A stretch of DNA of 16,365 nucleotides from UBA5216 sp040081205 (GCA_040081205.1 JBEBHE010000075.1:1-16365), one strand, 5' to 3'; positions 1-7,114 are shown, numbered from the stretch's first letter. Numbers and translations: made by a program. Notes: generated from the sequence alone by a model not told the origin.

Positions 1-839
1 CCCTAGAGCAGTTGCGGCAATGGGTCGGCCGCAAGGAAACCCATCACGACGTTGCCACCGCGTGGCCCATCGCCGCGATGACCGCAACGCTCGATCGCCG
101 CGATCCGCCGCTGCGCGAAGGCGATGCGATACCCGAAGGCTGGCATTGGTCGTATTTTCTGGAGACGTCGCCAGCATCCGACCTGGCGCACGACGGCCAC
201 ACCAAGCGCGGCGGATTTCTGCCGCCTGTGACGCTGCCGCGCCGCATGTGGGCGGGTGGACGTCTGGAATTCAAGCGCCCGATCAAAATTGGCGAACATC
301 TTTCGCGTGAATCTGAAATTCTTTCAGTCGAACCCAAATCGGGCAAAAGTGGCAATCTGGTTTTTGTCACGGTGCGGCATACGGTGAGCGCATCGAATGA
401 CATTGCAGTCGTTGAGGAACACGATATCGTCTATCGCGATGCGGCAACGCCCGGTTCACCCATGCCTCCAGGCAAACCCGCGCCGGCCAATCCGGTGTGG
501 CGGCATGAAGTGATGCCCGATGAAGCGATGCTGTTTCGATACTCCGCGCTGATCTTTAACGCGCACCGCATTCATTACGATATCGATTACTGCCGCAAAG
601 AAGAAGGTTACCCCGGCCTGATCGTGCATGGCCCTCTGCAAACCACACTGCTACTGGATTTGAGCCGCCGGCATGCGGGAAAACCGGTACGAAAACTTGA
701 TTACCGCGCAGTCAGTCCACTCTTCCATAACGAAAAACTGAATGTGGGTGGCATCCCATCCGCCGACGGCGCCACTGCGCAGCTGTGGACAGCCGGGCCG
801 TCCGGAAATATCGCCATGACCGGCACCGTCAGTTATTGA
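1..839 (+). CDS. MaoC/HTD2-type acyl-CoA hydratase, 5' end cut by window edge
   Basis: Probable hotdog-fold hydratase/dehydratase acting on an acyl-CoA thioester, of the group that includes HTD2 and mesaconyl-C4-CoA hydratase. The first half is a degenerate FAS1-like hotdog. The second half carries the MaoC-type active-site stretch N-A-H-R-I-H-Y-D at 558-581, followed by an E-G-Y-P-G-L-I-V-H-G-P segment, as expected of the family. The frame is already open at position 3 (codons cta, gag, cag before a TTG at 12), and family N-termini usually have a few residues before the Q-W-V/I-G-R motif, so the TTG at 12 is probably internal and the true start lies left of the window. The substrate cannot be read from the sequence: mesaconyl-, itaconyl- or a 3-hydroxyacyl-CoA are all possible. 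The downstream gene is 46 bp away. Confidence 0.85.
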   Translation, partial: LEQLRQWVGRKETHHDVATAWPIAAMTATLDRRDPPLREGDAIPEGWHWSYFLETSPASDLAHDGHTKRGGFLPPVTLPRRMWAGGRLEFKRPIKIGEHLSRESEILSVEPKSGKSGNLVFVTVRHTVSASNDIAVVEEHDIVYRDAATPGSPMPPGKPAPANPVWRHEVMPDEAMLFRYSALIFNAHRIHYDIDYCRKEEGYPGLIVHGPLQTTLLLDLSRRHAGKPVRKLDYRAVSPLFHNEKLNVGGIPSADGATAQLWTAGPSGNIAMTGTVSY

Positions 840-873
840 ATCACCGGCATGGCACAAATCCATCGCAACCCGT

Positions 874-879
874 TACAAT
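874..879 (+). promoter_or_regulatory. Possible -10 hexamer TACAAT, leaderless arrangement
   Basis: TACAAT (5 of 6 matches to TATAAT) ends six bases before the ATG at 886. If used, transcription would start at or next to the start codon, giving a leaderless mRNA; no Shine-Dalgarno sequence is visible in front of that ATG. No convincing -35 hexamer is found at the usual distance, so this is a weak candidate. Confidence 0.25.
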
Positions 880-885
880 AACTCC

Positions 886-1185
886 ATGAAACGCCATCTC
901 ATCGTGTTTTACATTGTTGTGGTCGTCCTGCTGATGGCCGGACGTTTTGCGTGGCAACATTGCGTATGGGAGATGCTGTCCAGCGTGAGTGCCGCCGCTG
1001 TCATCGCATCGACGCTGATCATCGGCTGGAAAGTGATTCGCATGCGCCCCGACGCCGGCGATGAAATTACCTTGCGTGGAGACGTTCTCGCCGCCGCCCG
1101 CATAGCGATCCTGGTGCTGTGCATCGGCATGCTGTTCGCCGGATTCGGCGATGTCTTCGGCAAGGCGGTATTCGGCTGCCGCTGA
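886..1185 (+). CDS. Small membrane protein, three predicted TM helices
   Basis: I do not recognise the family. The 99-residue product is dominated by three hydrophobic segments, at about residues 5-22, 34-48 and 68-87. A basic patch (K-V-I-R-M-R) follows the second, which suggests a small inner-membrane protein. There is a lone Cys at 26 and a C-terminal G-C-R. The start at ATG 886 gives an N-terminal M-K-R before the first helix. It lies 46 bp after the hydratase and ends about 20 bp before a strong hairpin terminator, so it closes this plus-strand unit. Coding status rests on the hydrophobic pattern and the clean fit between gene and terminator, not on a known homologue. Confidence 0.6.
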   Translation: MKRHLIVFYIVVVVLLMAGRFAWQHCVWEMLSSVSAAAVIASTLIIGWKVIRMRPDAGDEITLRGDVLAAARIAILVLCIGMLFAGFGDVFGKAVFGCR

Positions 1186-1206
1186 GCGCTTGCGCCGGTA
1201 ACTCAT

Positions 1207-1245
1207 AAAAAAAGCGAAACGCGCTCACGCGCGTTTCGCTTTTTT
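1207..1245. terminator. Bidirectional Rho-independent terminator
   Basis: A perfect 11-bp inverted repeat (gcgaaacgcgc at 1214-1224 and its complement at 1229-1239) encloses a 4-base loop, tcac. Seven A residues precede it and six T residues follow, so both strands present a hairpin followed by a U tract. It sits between the convergent 99-residue membrane protein gene and the amtB-type gene and can stop transcription from both sides. Confidence 0.93.
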
Positions 1246-1257
1246 ATTTGCCAGCAT

Positions 1258-2457
1258 CTACCAGCCGCTGCGATCCGGCGTGGCGCTGATCTTGTGGATA
1301 CTCAGGTCCGAACCTTCGAACTCCTCTTCCTCGGTGAGCCGCAAGCCCATCAGCGGCTTCAGCACCGCGTAGAGGATTGCCCCGCCCGCCAGCGCCACCG
1401 CGATGCCCATGCCGGTGCCGATGAGTTGCGCGCTGAAGCTGACACCGCCCATGCCGCCCATGCTTTTCGACCCGAATATGCCGCAGGCAATGCCGCCCCA
1501 CGCACCGCACAATCCGTGCAGCGGCCACACGCCAAGCACGTCGTCGATCTTGAGCCGGTTTTGCGTAAGCGTGAACATCACCACAAACAACGCGCCGGCC
1601 ACCGCGCCGGTTGCCAGCGAACCCAGTGGATGCATCACGTCCGAACCGGCGCACACGGCCACCAGGCCGGCCAGCGGCCCGTTATGCACAAAGCCCGGAT
1701 CGTTGCGGCCGCAGACAAGCGCTGCAATGGTGCCGCCCGCCATCGCCATCAGTGAATTGACCGCAACCAGGCCAGAGATTTTGTCGATAGTTTGCGCCGA
1801 CATCACGTTAAATCCGAACCAGCCTACCGCCAGTATCCATGCACCAAGTGCCAGAAACGGAATACTCGACGGCGCATGCGCCACAATACCGCCGCTCTTG
1901 GTGTAGCGCCCGGTGCGCGCACCGAGCATGACAACGGCCACCAGCGCCAGCCAGCCGCCCACCGCATGCACCACCACCGAACCTGCGAAGTCATGAAATT
2001 TTTCGCCGGTGGCCGCCTTGATCCAGTCCTGGACGCCGTATTTGTCGTTCCACGCAATGCCTTCGAAGAACGGATAAATCAAGCCCACAATAATCGCGGT
2101 CGCAATCAGCTGCGTGTTGAACTTGGAACGCTCCGCGATGCCGCCGGAAATAATCGCCGGCACCGCTGCCGCGAAGGTCAGCAGGAAGAAAAACTTGGTC
2201 AGCTCAAATCCGCTTTTTTCAGCGAGCTTTTCAGCACCAGCGAAAAAATCCACGCCATACGCAACCGAGTAGCCCACAAAAAAGTAAGCCATGGTCGAGA
2301 TCGCAAAGTCGCACATGATCTTCACCAGCGCGTTCACCTGATTTTTGCTGCGCACCGTGCCGAGTTCCAAAAACGCGAACCCGGAATGCATCGCCAACAC
2401 CATGATCGCGCCCAGCAATATGAACAACGTGTCGTTGCTGATTTTTAGAGCTTCCAT
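1258..2457 (-). CDS. amtB: Ammonium transporter (Amt/MEP/Rh family)
   Basis: Inner-membrane ammonium channel/transporter of 399 residues with about 11 hydrophobic helices. Family hallmarks are the A-F-L-E-L-G-T-V-R segment near residues 28-36, D156 in D-F-A-G-S-V-V-V-H, the pore histidines H164 and H314 (the latter in W-P-L-H-G-L-C-G-A-W-G-G), and W-F-G-F-N near 213-217. The N-terminus begins directly with the first helix, with no separate signal peptide, unlike E. coli AmtB. The cytosolic tail has the usual L-R-L-T-E-E-E-E-F-E-G-S-D-L segment but ends in an atypical S-I-H-K-I-S-A-T-P-D-R-S-G-W; in E. coli this tail region interacts with GlnK. No glnK/glnB gene is next to it. ATG 2457 is supported by AGGGAGT about ten bases upstream. 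The gene shape is certain; its regulation is open. Confidence 0.96.
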   Translation of the reverse strand: MEALKISNDTLFILLGAIMVLAMHSGFAFLELGTVRSKNQVNALVKIMCDFAISTMAYFFVGYSVAYGVDFFAGAEKLAEKSGFELTKFFFLLTFAAAVPAIISGGIAERSKFNTQLIATAIIVGLIYPFFEGIAWNDKYGVQDWIKAATGEKFHDFAGSVVVHAVGGWLALVAVVMLGARTGRYTKSGGIVAHAPSSIPFLALGAWILAVGWFGFNVMSAQTIDKISGLVAVNSLMAMAGGTIAALVCGRNDPGFVHNGPLAGLVAVCAGSDVMHPLGSLATGAVAGALFVVMFTLTQNRLKIDDVLGVWPLHGLCGAWGGIACGIFGSKSMGGMGGVSFSAQLIGTGMGIAVALAGGAILYAVLKPLMGLRLTEEEEFEGSDLSIHKISATPDRSGW

Positions 2458-2466
2458 TTTTTATGC

Positions 2467-2473
2467 ACTCCCT
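2467..2473 (-). promoter_or_regulatory. Ribosome binding site of the amtB-type gene
   Basis: Read on the minus strand this is AGGGAGT, about nine bases before the ATG at 2457. It fixes the start of the transporter. Confidence 0.7.
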
Positions 2474-2598
2474 GTAGATTTGTACGCACCAAAATAATCG
2501 ATGACACAATTAATATTTATATATAAGTAATTGTTTTTATTATATTTTTAAAATACACCATCTGTTAATGTCAATTAGTGGGCGTAATATAACGCAAA

Positions 2599-2615
2599 TG
2601 CAACGAATTGGTGCG
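2599..2615. promoter_or_regulatory. NtrC-like dyad upstream of the amtB-type gene
   Basis: TGCAACGAATTGGTGCG matches the NtrC (NR-I) consensus TGCACY-N5-RGTGCA at 10 of 12 defined positions. It lies about 142 bp upstream of the transporter ATG, a usual distance for an NtrC enhancer. A second left half-site (CGCACCAAAAT) lies about 115 bp closer to the gene, at 2486-2496. Against it, no GG-N10-GC sigma-54 promoter is seen between site and gene. Confidence 0.35.
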
Positions 2616-2843
2616 CCTGCGCCTTGGGCTATTCCTTCGTGTTATCCCTGCTTCGACGCCACTCAAATTGGCGCACTGGCCGGTGCGCTTGCCGTCAGCC
2701 GCACAAATGCAGCACACCTGAAATGTCGATCCGCTAACGGCACCACGCAACGCCACTTCCCCATGCCATGGCAATCACGTCGATAGTGACTCGCGGCCGA
2801 CAGAAATGGCTTACCGGGATCGGTCGCGCTTACGGTTGTTATA

Positions 2844-2895
2844 TGCGGCGACGTGCCGCACACACGGCACGGTTACGCCATTGCGCAAAGCGTAA
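2844..2895. repeat. Cluster of overlapping inverted repeats
   Basis: Three small dyads overlap or abut. They are TGCGGC 2844-2849 with GCCGCA 2855-2860, CGTGCCG 2852-2858 with CGGCACG 2865-2871, and TTACGC 2873-2878 with GCGTAA 2890-2895 around the palindrome TTGCGCAA. The first two share bases, so as RNA they would be mutually exclusive hairpins. The function is unknown; the predicted pilB promoter lies downstream of them. Confidence 0.5.
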
Positions 2896-2962
2896 ATTCA
2901 TCATTACCGCACGGTCAAGCACAGCAACCGCGAAGGCGGCGATGCGAAGTCCCCATAATTCG

Positions 2963-2991
2963 TTGAATCAATTGTACATTCCGCGTATAGT
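2963..2991 (+). promoter_or_regulatory. Sigma-70-like promoter for the pilB-type gene
   Basis: TTGAAT (2963-2968) and TATAGT (2986-2991) are separated by exactly 17 bases, a good match to the vegetative consensus (4/6 and 5/6). Transcription would start near 2998, leaving a leader of about 25 bases before the TTG start codon of the ATPase gene. Confidence 0.5.
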
Positions 2992-3022
2992 CAATTTACA
3001 AAAACGCTTAACACGATAAACT

Positions 3023-4822
3023 TTGGCCACTGCCACACAAAGTCAGAGCGACCATCCGCTCACCCTGACGCAACTTGTTACTGACCTGGTAACCGACAAA
3101 CTGGTTTCCAAGGAGGCGGCGGAGCAACTGCTCATCAACCGCCGCTCGATTCAATCCAGCCAGCACCCGTTGGTGATCATCGCCAACCAGAAGTGGAAAG
3201 ACCCGCGCGACCCGCGCAAGCAACTCAATCTCGAAACGCTGACGCAATGGCTCGCCGGGAAATGCAATCTGGATTATTTTCACATCGATCCGTTTAAGGT
3301 TGATTTCGCGGCAGTGACCAAGGTCATGTCCAACGCCTATGCGGAACGCTACAAGATTCTGCCGGTGGCGGTAAATGCGCACGAGGTGACCATCGCCACC
3401 GCAGAACCCTATGTGCGCGAGTGGGAAACGCAGCTCAAACACGTGCTGCGCCTGGACATCAAACGCGTCATCACCAACCCGCTGGAAATCCAGTCATACA
3501 TTGTCGAGTTTTATAATCTCGCGCGCTCTGTCAAAACCGCCTCCGCCAAAGATGCGGGCTACAGCGACGTAACCAATTTTGAACAGCTGATGCAGTTGGG
3601 TCGTAGCGGCAAACTCGATGCCAACGATCAGCATATTGTTCATATTTGCGACTGGCTGTTTACCTATGCATTTCAGCAGCGCGCGAGCGATATTCACCTG
3701 GAGCCGCGCCGGGATATCAGCAATGTGCGTTTCCGCATCGACGGCGCGCTGCATCAGGTTTACCAAATACCCACGCCGGTGATGGCGGCGATGACCTCGC
3801 GCATCAAAATACTCGGCCGCATGGACGTGGTGGAAAAACGCCGGCCGCAGGATGGGCGTCTGAAAACCGTGTCGCCCGACGGCACTGAGGTTGAACTGCG
3901 GCTTTCCACCATGCCCACCGCGTTCGGCGAAAAATTCGTGATGCGTATTTTTAATCCCGAAACGCTGGTGAAAGATTATTCCGAGCTGGGCTTTGGCGAA
4001 GACGACGAGCGCAAGTGGAAGCATATGGTGAGCCAGCCGCACGGCATCGTGCTGGTAACGGGGCCAACCGGATCGGGCAAAACCACCACGCTGTATTCAA
4101 CGCTCAAACTGCTGGCCACGCCCGAGGTCAACGTGTGCTCGGTGGAAGATCCGATCGAAATGATCGAACCGGCGTTTAATCAGATGCAGGTGCAATCCGG
4201 GATCAACCTTAATTTCGCCAGCGGCATACGCACGCTGATGCGGCAGGACCCGGACATCATCATGGTGGGCGAGATACGCGACCTTGAAACCGCAGAGATG
4301 GCGGTGCAGGCCGCACTCACCGGCCATCTTGTGCTCTCGACGCTGCATACCAACGACGCGCCGTCGGCGATCACCCGTCTGGTCGATCTTGGCGTGCCGG
4401 CCTACCTGATTCAATCCACCTTGCTGGGCGTAATGGCACAACGGCTGATCCGCACCATCTGCCCGCACTGCAAGGAACAAGCTGATCTCGACGACGCCAC
4501 GTGGGAAAATTTGGTCGCACCGTGGAAGGCGCCCAATCCCAAAGGCACCACCGCCGTCGGCAAAGGCTGTCTCGAATGCCGTATGACCGGCTACATGGGG
4601 CGCGTCGGCATTTATGAAACCATGTTGCTGACGCCGGATATCAAACGCCATATCGTCGAAAAAACTGATCTCGAAGCGTTTCGCGAGCAGGCCTACAAAG
4701 AAGGCCTCAAACCGCTGCGCATCAACGGCGCCATGAAAGTCGCCGCGGGCCTTACCACGGTGGACGAAATCCTGAAGACATCTCCACCGCCGGGCGGTGA
4801 CCGGCGGCAGGCCTCGCGCTGA
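3023..4822 (+). CDS. PilB/GspE-family type IV pilus or type II secretion ATPase
   Basis: Cytoplasmic hexameric motor ATPase that drives pilus extension or type II secretion. The 599-residue product has an N-terminal MshEN/T2SE-N-like region (about 10-160). It then has the Asp-box-like A-S-D-I-H-L-E (221-227), Walker A G-P-T-G-S-G-K-T (347-354), Walker B with E417 in D-P-D-I-I-M-V-G-E-I-R-D, and a zinc-type pair of CxxC motifs at C480/C483 and C516/C519, followed by R-M-T-G-Y-M-G-R. All catalytic elements are intact. An in-frame TAA lies two codons before the TTG at 3023 and the next Met comes about 100 residues later, so TTG is the likely start, although no clear ribosome binding site precedes it. 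No pilC, pilD, pilA or gsp partner gene is adjacent, so pilus and secretion roles cannot be told apart. Confidence 0.93.
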   Translation: MATATQSQSDHPLTLTQLVTDLVTDKLVSKEAAEQLLINRRSIQSSQHPLVIIANQKWKDPRDPRKQLNLETLTQWLAGKCNLDYFHIDPFKVDFAAVTKVMSNAYAERYKILPVAVNAHEVTIATAEPYVREWETQLKHVLRLDIKRVITNPLEIQSYIVEFYNLARSVKTASAKDAGYSDVTNFEQLMQLGRSGKLDANDQHIVHICDWLFTYAFQQRASDIHLEPRRDISNVRFRIDGALHQVYQIPTPVMAAMTSRIKILGRMDVVEKRRPQDGRLKTVSPDGTEVELRLSTMPTAFGEKFVMRIFNPETLVKDYSELGFGEDDERKWKHMVSQPHGIVLVTGPTGSGKTTTLYSTLKLLATPEVNVCSVEDPIEMIEPAFNQMQVQSGINLNFASGIRTLMRQDPDIIMVGEIRDLETAEMAVQAALTGHLVLSTLHTNDAPSAITRLVDLGVPAYLIQSTLLGVMAQRLIRTICPHCKEQADLDDATWENLVAPWKAPNPKGTTAVGKGCLECRMTGYMGRVGIYETMLLTPDIKRHIVEKTDLEAFREQAYKEGLKPLRINGAMKVAAGLTTVDEILKTSPPPGGDRRQASR

Positions 4823-4851
4823 AATATCCCGGTTTGCGCTGACAGGCCGTC

Positions 4852-5274
4852 ATGAAAGCATCGCTTCAGCCTGGCCTGACCTACCAGTTCAAGTTCACAG
4901 TACCGGCCACCAAGACGGTGCCCCAGTTGTACCCGGAATCAGATGCGTTCCAGCAAATGCCGGCAGTGCTGGCAACAGGTTATCTGGTCGGCCTGCTCGA
5001 ATGGGCGTGCATCGAAGCCATCAACCCGCATCTCGACTGGCCGCGCGAACAATCCCTTGGCACCCTGGTGAATTTCACCCATCTCGCCGCAACCCCGCCG
5101 GGCATGACGATAACCGTTGACGTGCGGCTCGACAAAATCGAAGGCCGCAAACTGGCCTTTTCAGTATCGGCACACGACGGGGTGGATAAAATTTCGGAAG
5201 GCACACACGAGCGCGTGATCATTGACGCTGCGCGCTTTGCGTTGAAAGTCGCGCAAAAATCCGCCGCAGGCTAA
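4852..5274 (+). CDS. FlK-like hotdog acyl-CoA thioesterase
   Basis: Single-domain hotdog protein of 140 residues resembling the fluoroacetyl-CoA thioesterase (FlK) family, which hydrolyses small acyl-CoA thioesters. The FlK catalytic triad Thr42, Glu50, His76 has counterparts at T42 (in A-T-G-Y-L-V), E50 (L-L-E-W-A) and H77 (N-F-T-H-L-A-A-T-P-P-G). The H-L-A-A-T-P-P-G segment is the most telling family signature. Real fluoroacetyl-CoA specificity is rare in this family, so general scavenging of a short acyl-CoA is the likelier role. It starts 29 bp after the PilB-type gene with only a weak AGG upstream, and its stop is three bases from the next start. Confidence 0.82.
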   Translation: MKASLQPGLTYQFKFTVPATKTVPQLYPESDAFQQMPAVLATGYLVGLLEWACIEAINPHLDWPREQSLGTLVNFTHLAATPPGMTITVDVRLDKIEGRKLAFSVSAHDGVDKISEGTHERVIIDAARFALKVAQKSAAG

Positions 5275-5277
5275 GCC

Positions 5278-5853
5278 ATGCACGTCGTTACCCACCTGCT
5301 CATCGGCTGGACCGTCGCGGAACAGATCACCGACAAGCCGCGAGACCGCGCACTCATCACCTGGTGCAGTGTGCTACCGGACCTCGACGGCCTGGGCCTG
5401 CCCATCGACGGGATTGGGCGCGCGCTCGGCTACCCATGGAATTTCTATGAGCAGTTTCACCGCATCGCGCTGCACGGCCTGCCTGCGGCGATGCTATTTG
5501 CGCTGGTAGCAGCACTGATAGCCGATGAAAAACGCCTCGCGGCAATCTGGGTATTCATTTCATTCCACCTGCATCTGCTCGGCGACATCGCCGGCTCGCG
5601 TGGCAGTGATCCGGCGGACCTGTGGCCGATACACTATCTGGAGCCCGTCAGCAGTGCCCTCACCTTCAGTTGGGCGGGGCAGTGGCCGCTGACAAGCTGG
5701 CAGAACACCACGTTCACCATCGTGCTGATGATCTATGCGCTGGCACTCGCGGTACGGCGCGGCTATTCACCGGTATCGCTGTTCAGTAACCGCGCGGACA
5801 AGGTGTTCGTGGAAACACTGCAAAAACGCTGGCGGACATTAAGTGGAAAATAA
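5278..5853 (+). CDS. Membrane-bound metal-dependent hydrolase-like protein (DUF457/YdjM type)
   Basis: Integral membrane protein of 191 residues with the metal-ligand pattern of the YdjM/DUF457 group: H6 in V-V-T-H-L-L-I-G, P-D-L-D at 34-37, H61-R and H66, and H97/H99 with D103 in F-H-L-H-L-L-G-D. Hydrophobic segments fall around 68-83, 87-102 and 144-160. The substrate of this family is not established; a membrane-embedded hydrolase of lipid or phosphate esters is inferred from the His/Asp pattern. ATG 5278 comes three bases after the thioesterase stop, so the two are probably translationally coupled. It converges with the VWA gene, with only 13 bp between stops. Confidence 0.78.
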   Translation: MHVVTHLLIGWTVAEQITDKPRDRALITWCSVLPDLDGLGLPIDGIGRALGYPWNFYEQFHRIALHGLPAAMLFALVAALIADEKRLAAIWVFISFHLHLLGDIAGSRGSDPADLWPIHYLEPVSSALTFSWAGQWPLTSWQNTTFTIVLMIYALALAVRRGYSPVSLFSNRADKVFVETLQKRWRTLSGK

Positions 5854-5860
5854 ACCGCTA

Positions 5861-5870
5861 GTAGCGCTAC
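5861..5870. repeat. 10-bp perfect palindrome at convergent gene ends
   Basis: GTAGCGCTAC is its own reverse complement. It lies between the stop of the membrane hydrolase gene and the TAG stop of the VWA gene, which it overlaps. It is too short and lacks a T tract, so I do not call it a terminator. Confidence 0.4.
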
Positions 5871-7063
5871 GTGCTAACCCTGTTATTCCCTTTGCTTAAA
5901 AAGCGCATGCCGCGATCCAGCCCTTCGAGTGTCAGCGGAAACATGCGGCCCGACATAATGTCCCGCGTAATGCGGATCGACTCGTGGTAATCCCATAGCG
6001 ATTCGGACTGCGGATTGATCCAGATCGTATTCGGATAAATATCCAGCACACGTTGCAGCCACACTGCGCCCGGTTCTTCGTTGGTATGTTCGACGCTTCC
6101 GCCGGGGAAGGTGATTTCGTACGGGCTCATGGTGGCATCGCCGACGAAAATCACTTTGTAGTCGTGGGCGTACTTGTGCAGGATGTCCCAGGTCGTGATG
6201 CGTTCGTTGTGGCGGCGGCGATTGTCTTTCCACACGCGCTCATACAGAAAATTATGGAAGTAAAAATACTCCATGTGCTTGAACTCGGTGCGCGTGGCGG
6301 AAAATAACTGTTCGCACACGCGGATGTGATCGTCCATCGATCCGCCGATATCAAAGAACAACAGCACCTTCACCGCGTTATGCCGCTCCGGCACCATTTT
6401 CAGATCCAGCCAGCCGGCGTTCTTCGCGGTTGAACGGATGGTGTCTTCCATATCCAGTTCATCCGGCGAACCGGTGCGCGCGAACTTGCGCAACTTTCTG
6501 AGCGCCACCTTGAGATTGCGCGTGCCCAGTTCCACGCTGTCGTCGAGATTTTTGTATTCGCGCTGATCCCACACCTTGACCGCGCGGCGGTGGCGCGATT
6601 CCTGCTGGCCGATGCGCACGCCTTCGGGGTTATAACCATAGGCGCCGAACGGACTGGTGCCCGCGGTGCCTATCCACTTATTGCCGCCCTGATGACGGCC
6701 TTTTTGTTCTTCGAGACGCTTTTTTAGCGTCTCCATCAGCTTTTCCCAGCCGCCAAGGGATTCGACGAGTTTCTTTTCCTCCTCGGTCAGATGCCGCTCG
6801 GCGAGCTTGCGCAACCACTCCTCGGGAATCTGCGCCTCGATACCGTCCACATCAATGATGCCTTTGAAGTACGCCGAAAACACGCGGTCGTAGCGATCAA
6901 AATACTTTTCGTCTTTGACCAGGCAGGTGCGCGCAAGGTGGTAAAAATCCTCGACGCTGCCAAAAATCACCTGCTTCTCGAACGCTTCCAGCAGCACCAG
7001 GAACTCCTTGATGGAGACCGGCACGCCGCCTGCTTTGAGTTTAAGAAAAAATTCTATAAGCAT
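5867..7063 (-). CDS. VWA-domain protein, CoxE-like
   Basis: Cytoplasmic protein of 398 residues of the CoxE-like VWA group, whose members work with MoxR-type AAA+ ATPases in metal-centre insertion or protein assembly. An N-terminal helical part (1-125) contains a Lys/Glu-rich stretch (about 91-125). A Gly-rich linker, a basic middle part and the VWA domain from about 230 follow. The MIDAS is F-D-I-G-G-S-M (D238, S242), with a later G-D-A-T-M-S-P (D309). Position 240 is Gly rather than the Ser of the textbook D-x-S-x-S. The start M-L-I-E-F-F-L-K-L matches family N-termini, although no ribosome binding site is visible, only A-rich DNA. Its likely partner, the MoxR gene, lies about 1 kb upstream on the same strand. 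Confidence 0.88.
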   Translation of the reverse strand: MLIEFFLKLKAGGVPVSIKEFLVLLEAFEKQVIFGSVEDFYHLARTCLVKDEKYFDRYDRVFSAYFKGIIDVDGIEAQIPEEWLRKLAERHLTEEEKKLVESLGGWEKLMETLKKRLEEQKGRHQGGNKWIGTAGTSPFGAYGYNPEGVRIGQQESRHRRAVKVWDQREYKNLDDSVELGTRNLKVALRKLRKFARTGSPDELDMEDTIRSTAKNAGWLDLKMVPERHNAVKVLLFFDIGGSMDDHIRVCEQLFSATRTEFKHMEYFYFHNFLYERVWKDNRRRHNERITTWDILHKYAHDYKVIFVGDATMSPYEITFPGGSVEHTNEEPGAVWLQRVLDIYPNTIWINPQSESLWDYHESIRITRDIMSGRMFPLTLEGLDRGMRFLSKGNNRVST

Positions 7064-7114
7064 TTGTTTTTAAAATATTTTTTAAGAAACATTCTCTTAC
7101 AATTGGTAACAGCT

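Larger units (their letters stand above)
2458..3022. other. Gene-free intergenic region between divergent amtB-type and pilB-type genes
   Basis: I find no credible gene in this stretch. The short open frames have no family features and no ribosome binding site. About 2476-2580 is strikingly AT-rich compared with its surroundings. It contains TTGACA (minus strand, 2574-2569) and TATAAT (minus strand, 2544-2539), but these are 24 bases apart, too far for one sigma-70 promoter. Further right come an NtrC-like dyad, a small hairpin (GCGCAC 2671-2676 with GTGCGC 2683-2688), overlapping inverted repeats at 2844-2895, and a sigma-70-like promoter facing pilB. A small RNA cannot be excluded, but I recognise none. 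Confidence 0.6.

Noticed and set aside
12..14. TTG at position 12 as the true start of the left-edge hydratase
   Set aside because: The frame is open to the window edge, and the conserved Q-W-V-G-R motif begins only two residues after this TTG, so the start is probably outside.
1403..2448. Long plus-strand open frames (up to 218 codons) opposite the ammonium transporter
   Set aside because: They mirror the transporter codons, have His/Arg/Ala-biased composition without family features, and lack ribosome binding sites.
2677..2693. TGGCCGGTGCGCTTGCC as a sigma-54 promoter toward the pilB-type gene
   Set aside because: The GG-to-GC spacing is 11, not 10, and it lies more than 300 bp from the gene, which has a better sigma-70-like promoter close by.
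2568..2786. Small plus-strand frame in the amtB-pilB intergenic region
   Set aside because: No ribosome binding site, no recognisable features, and composition unlike neighbouring genes.
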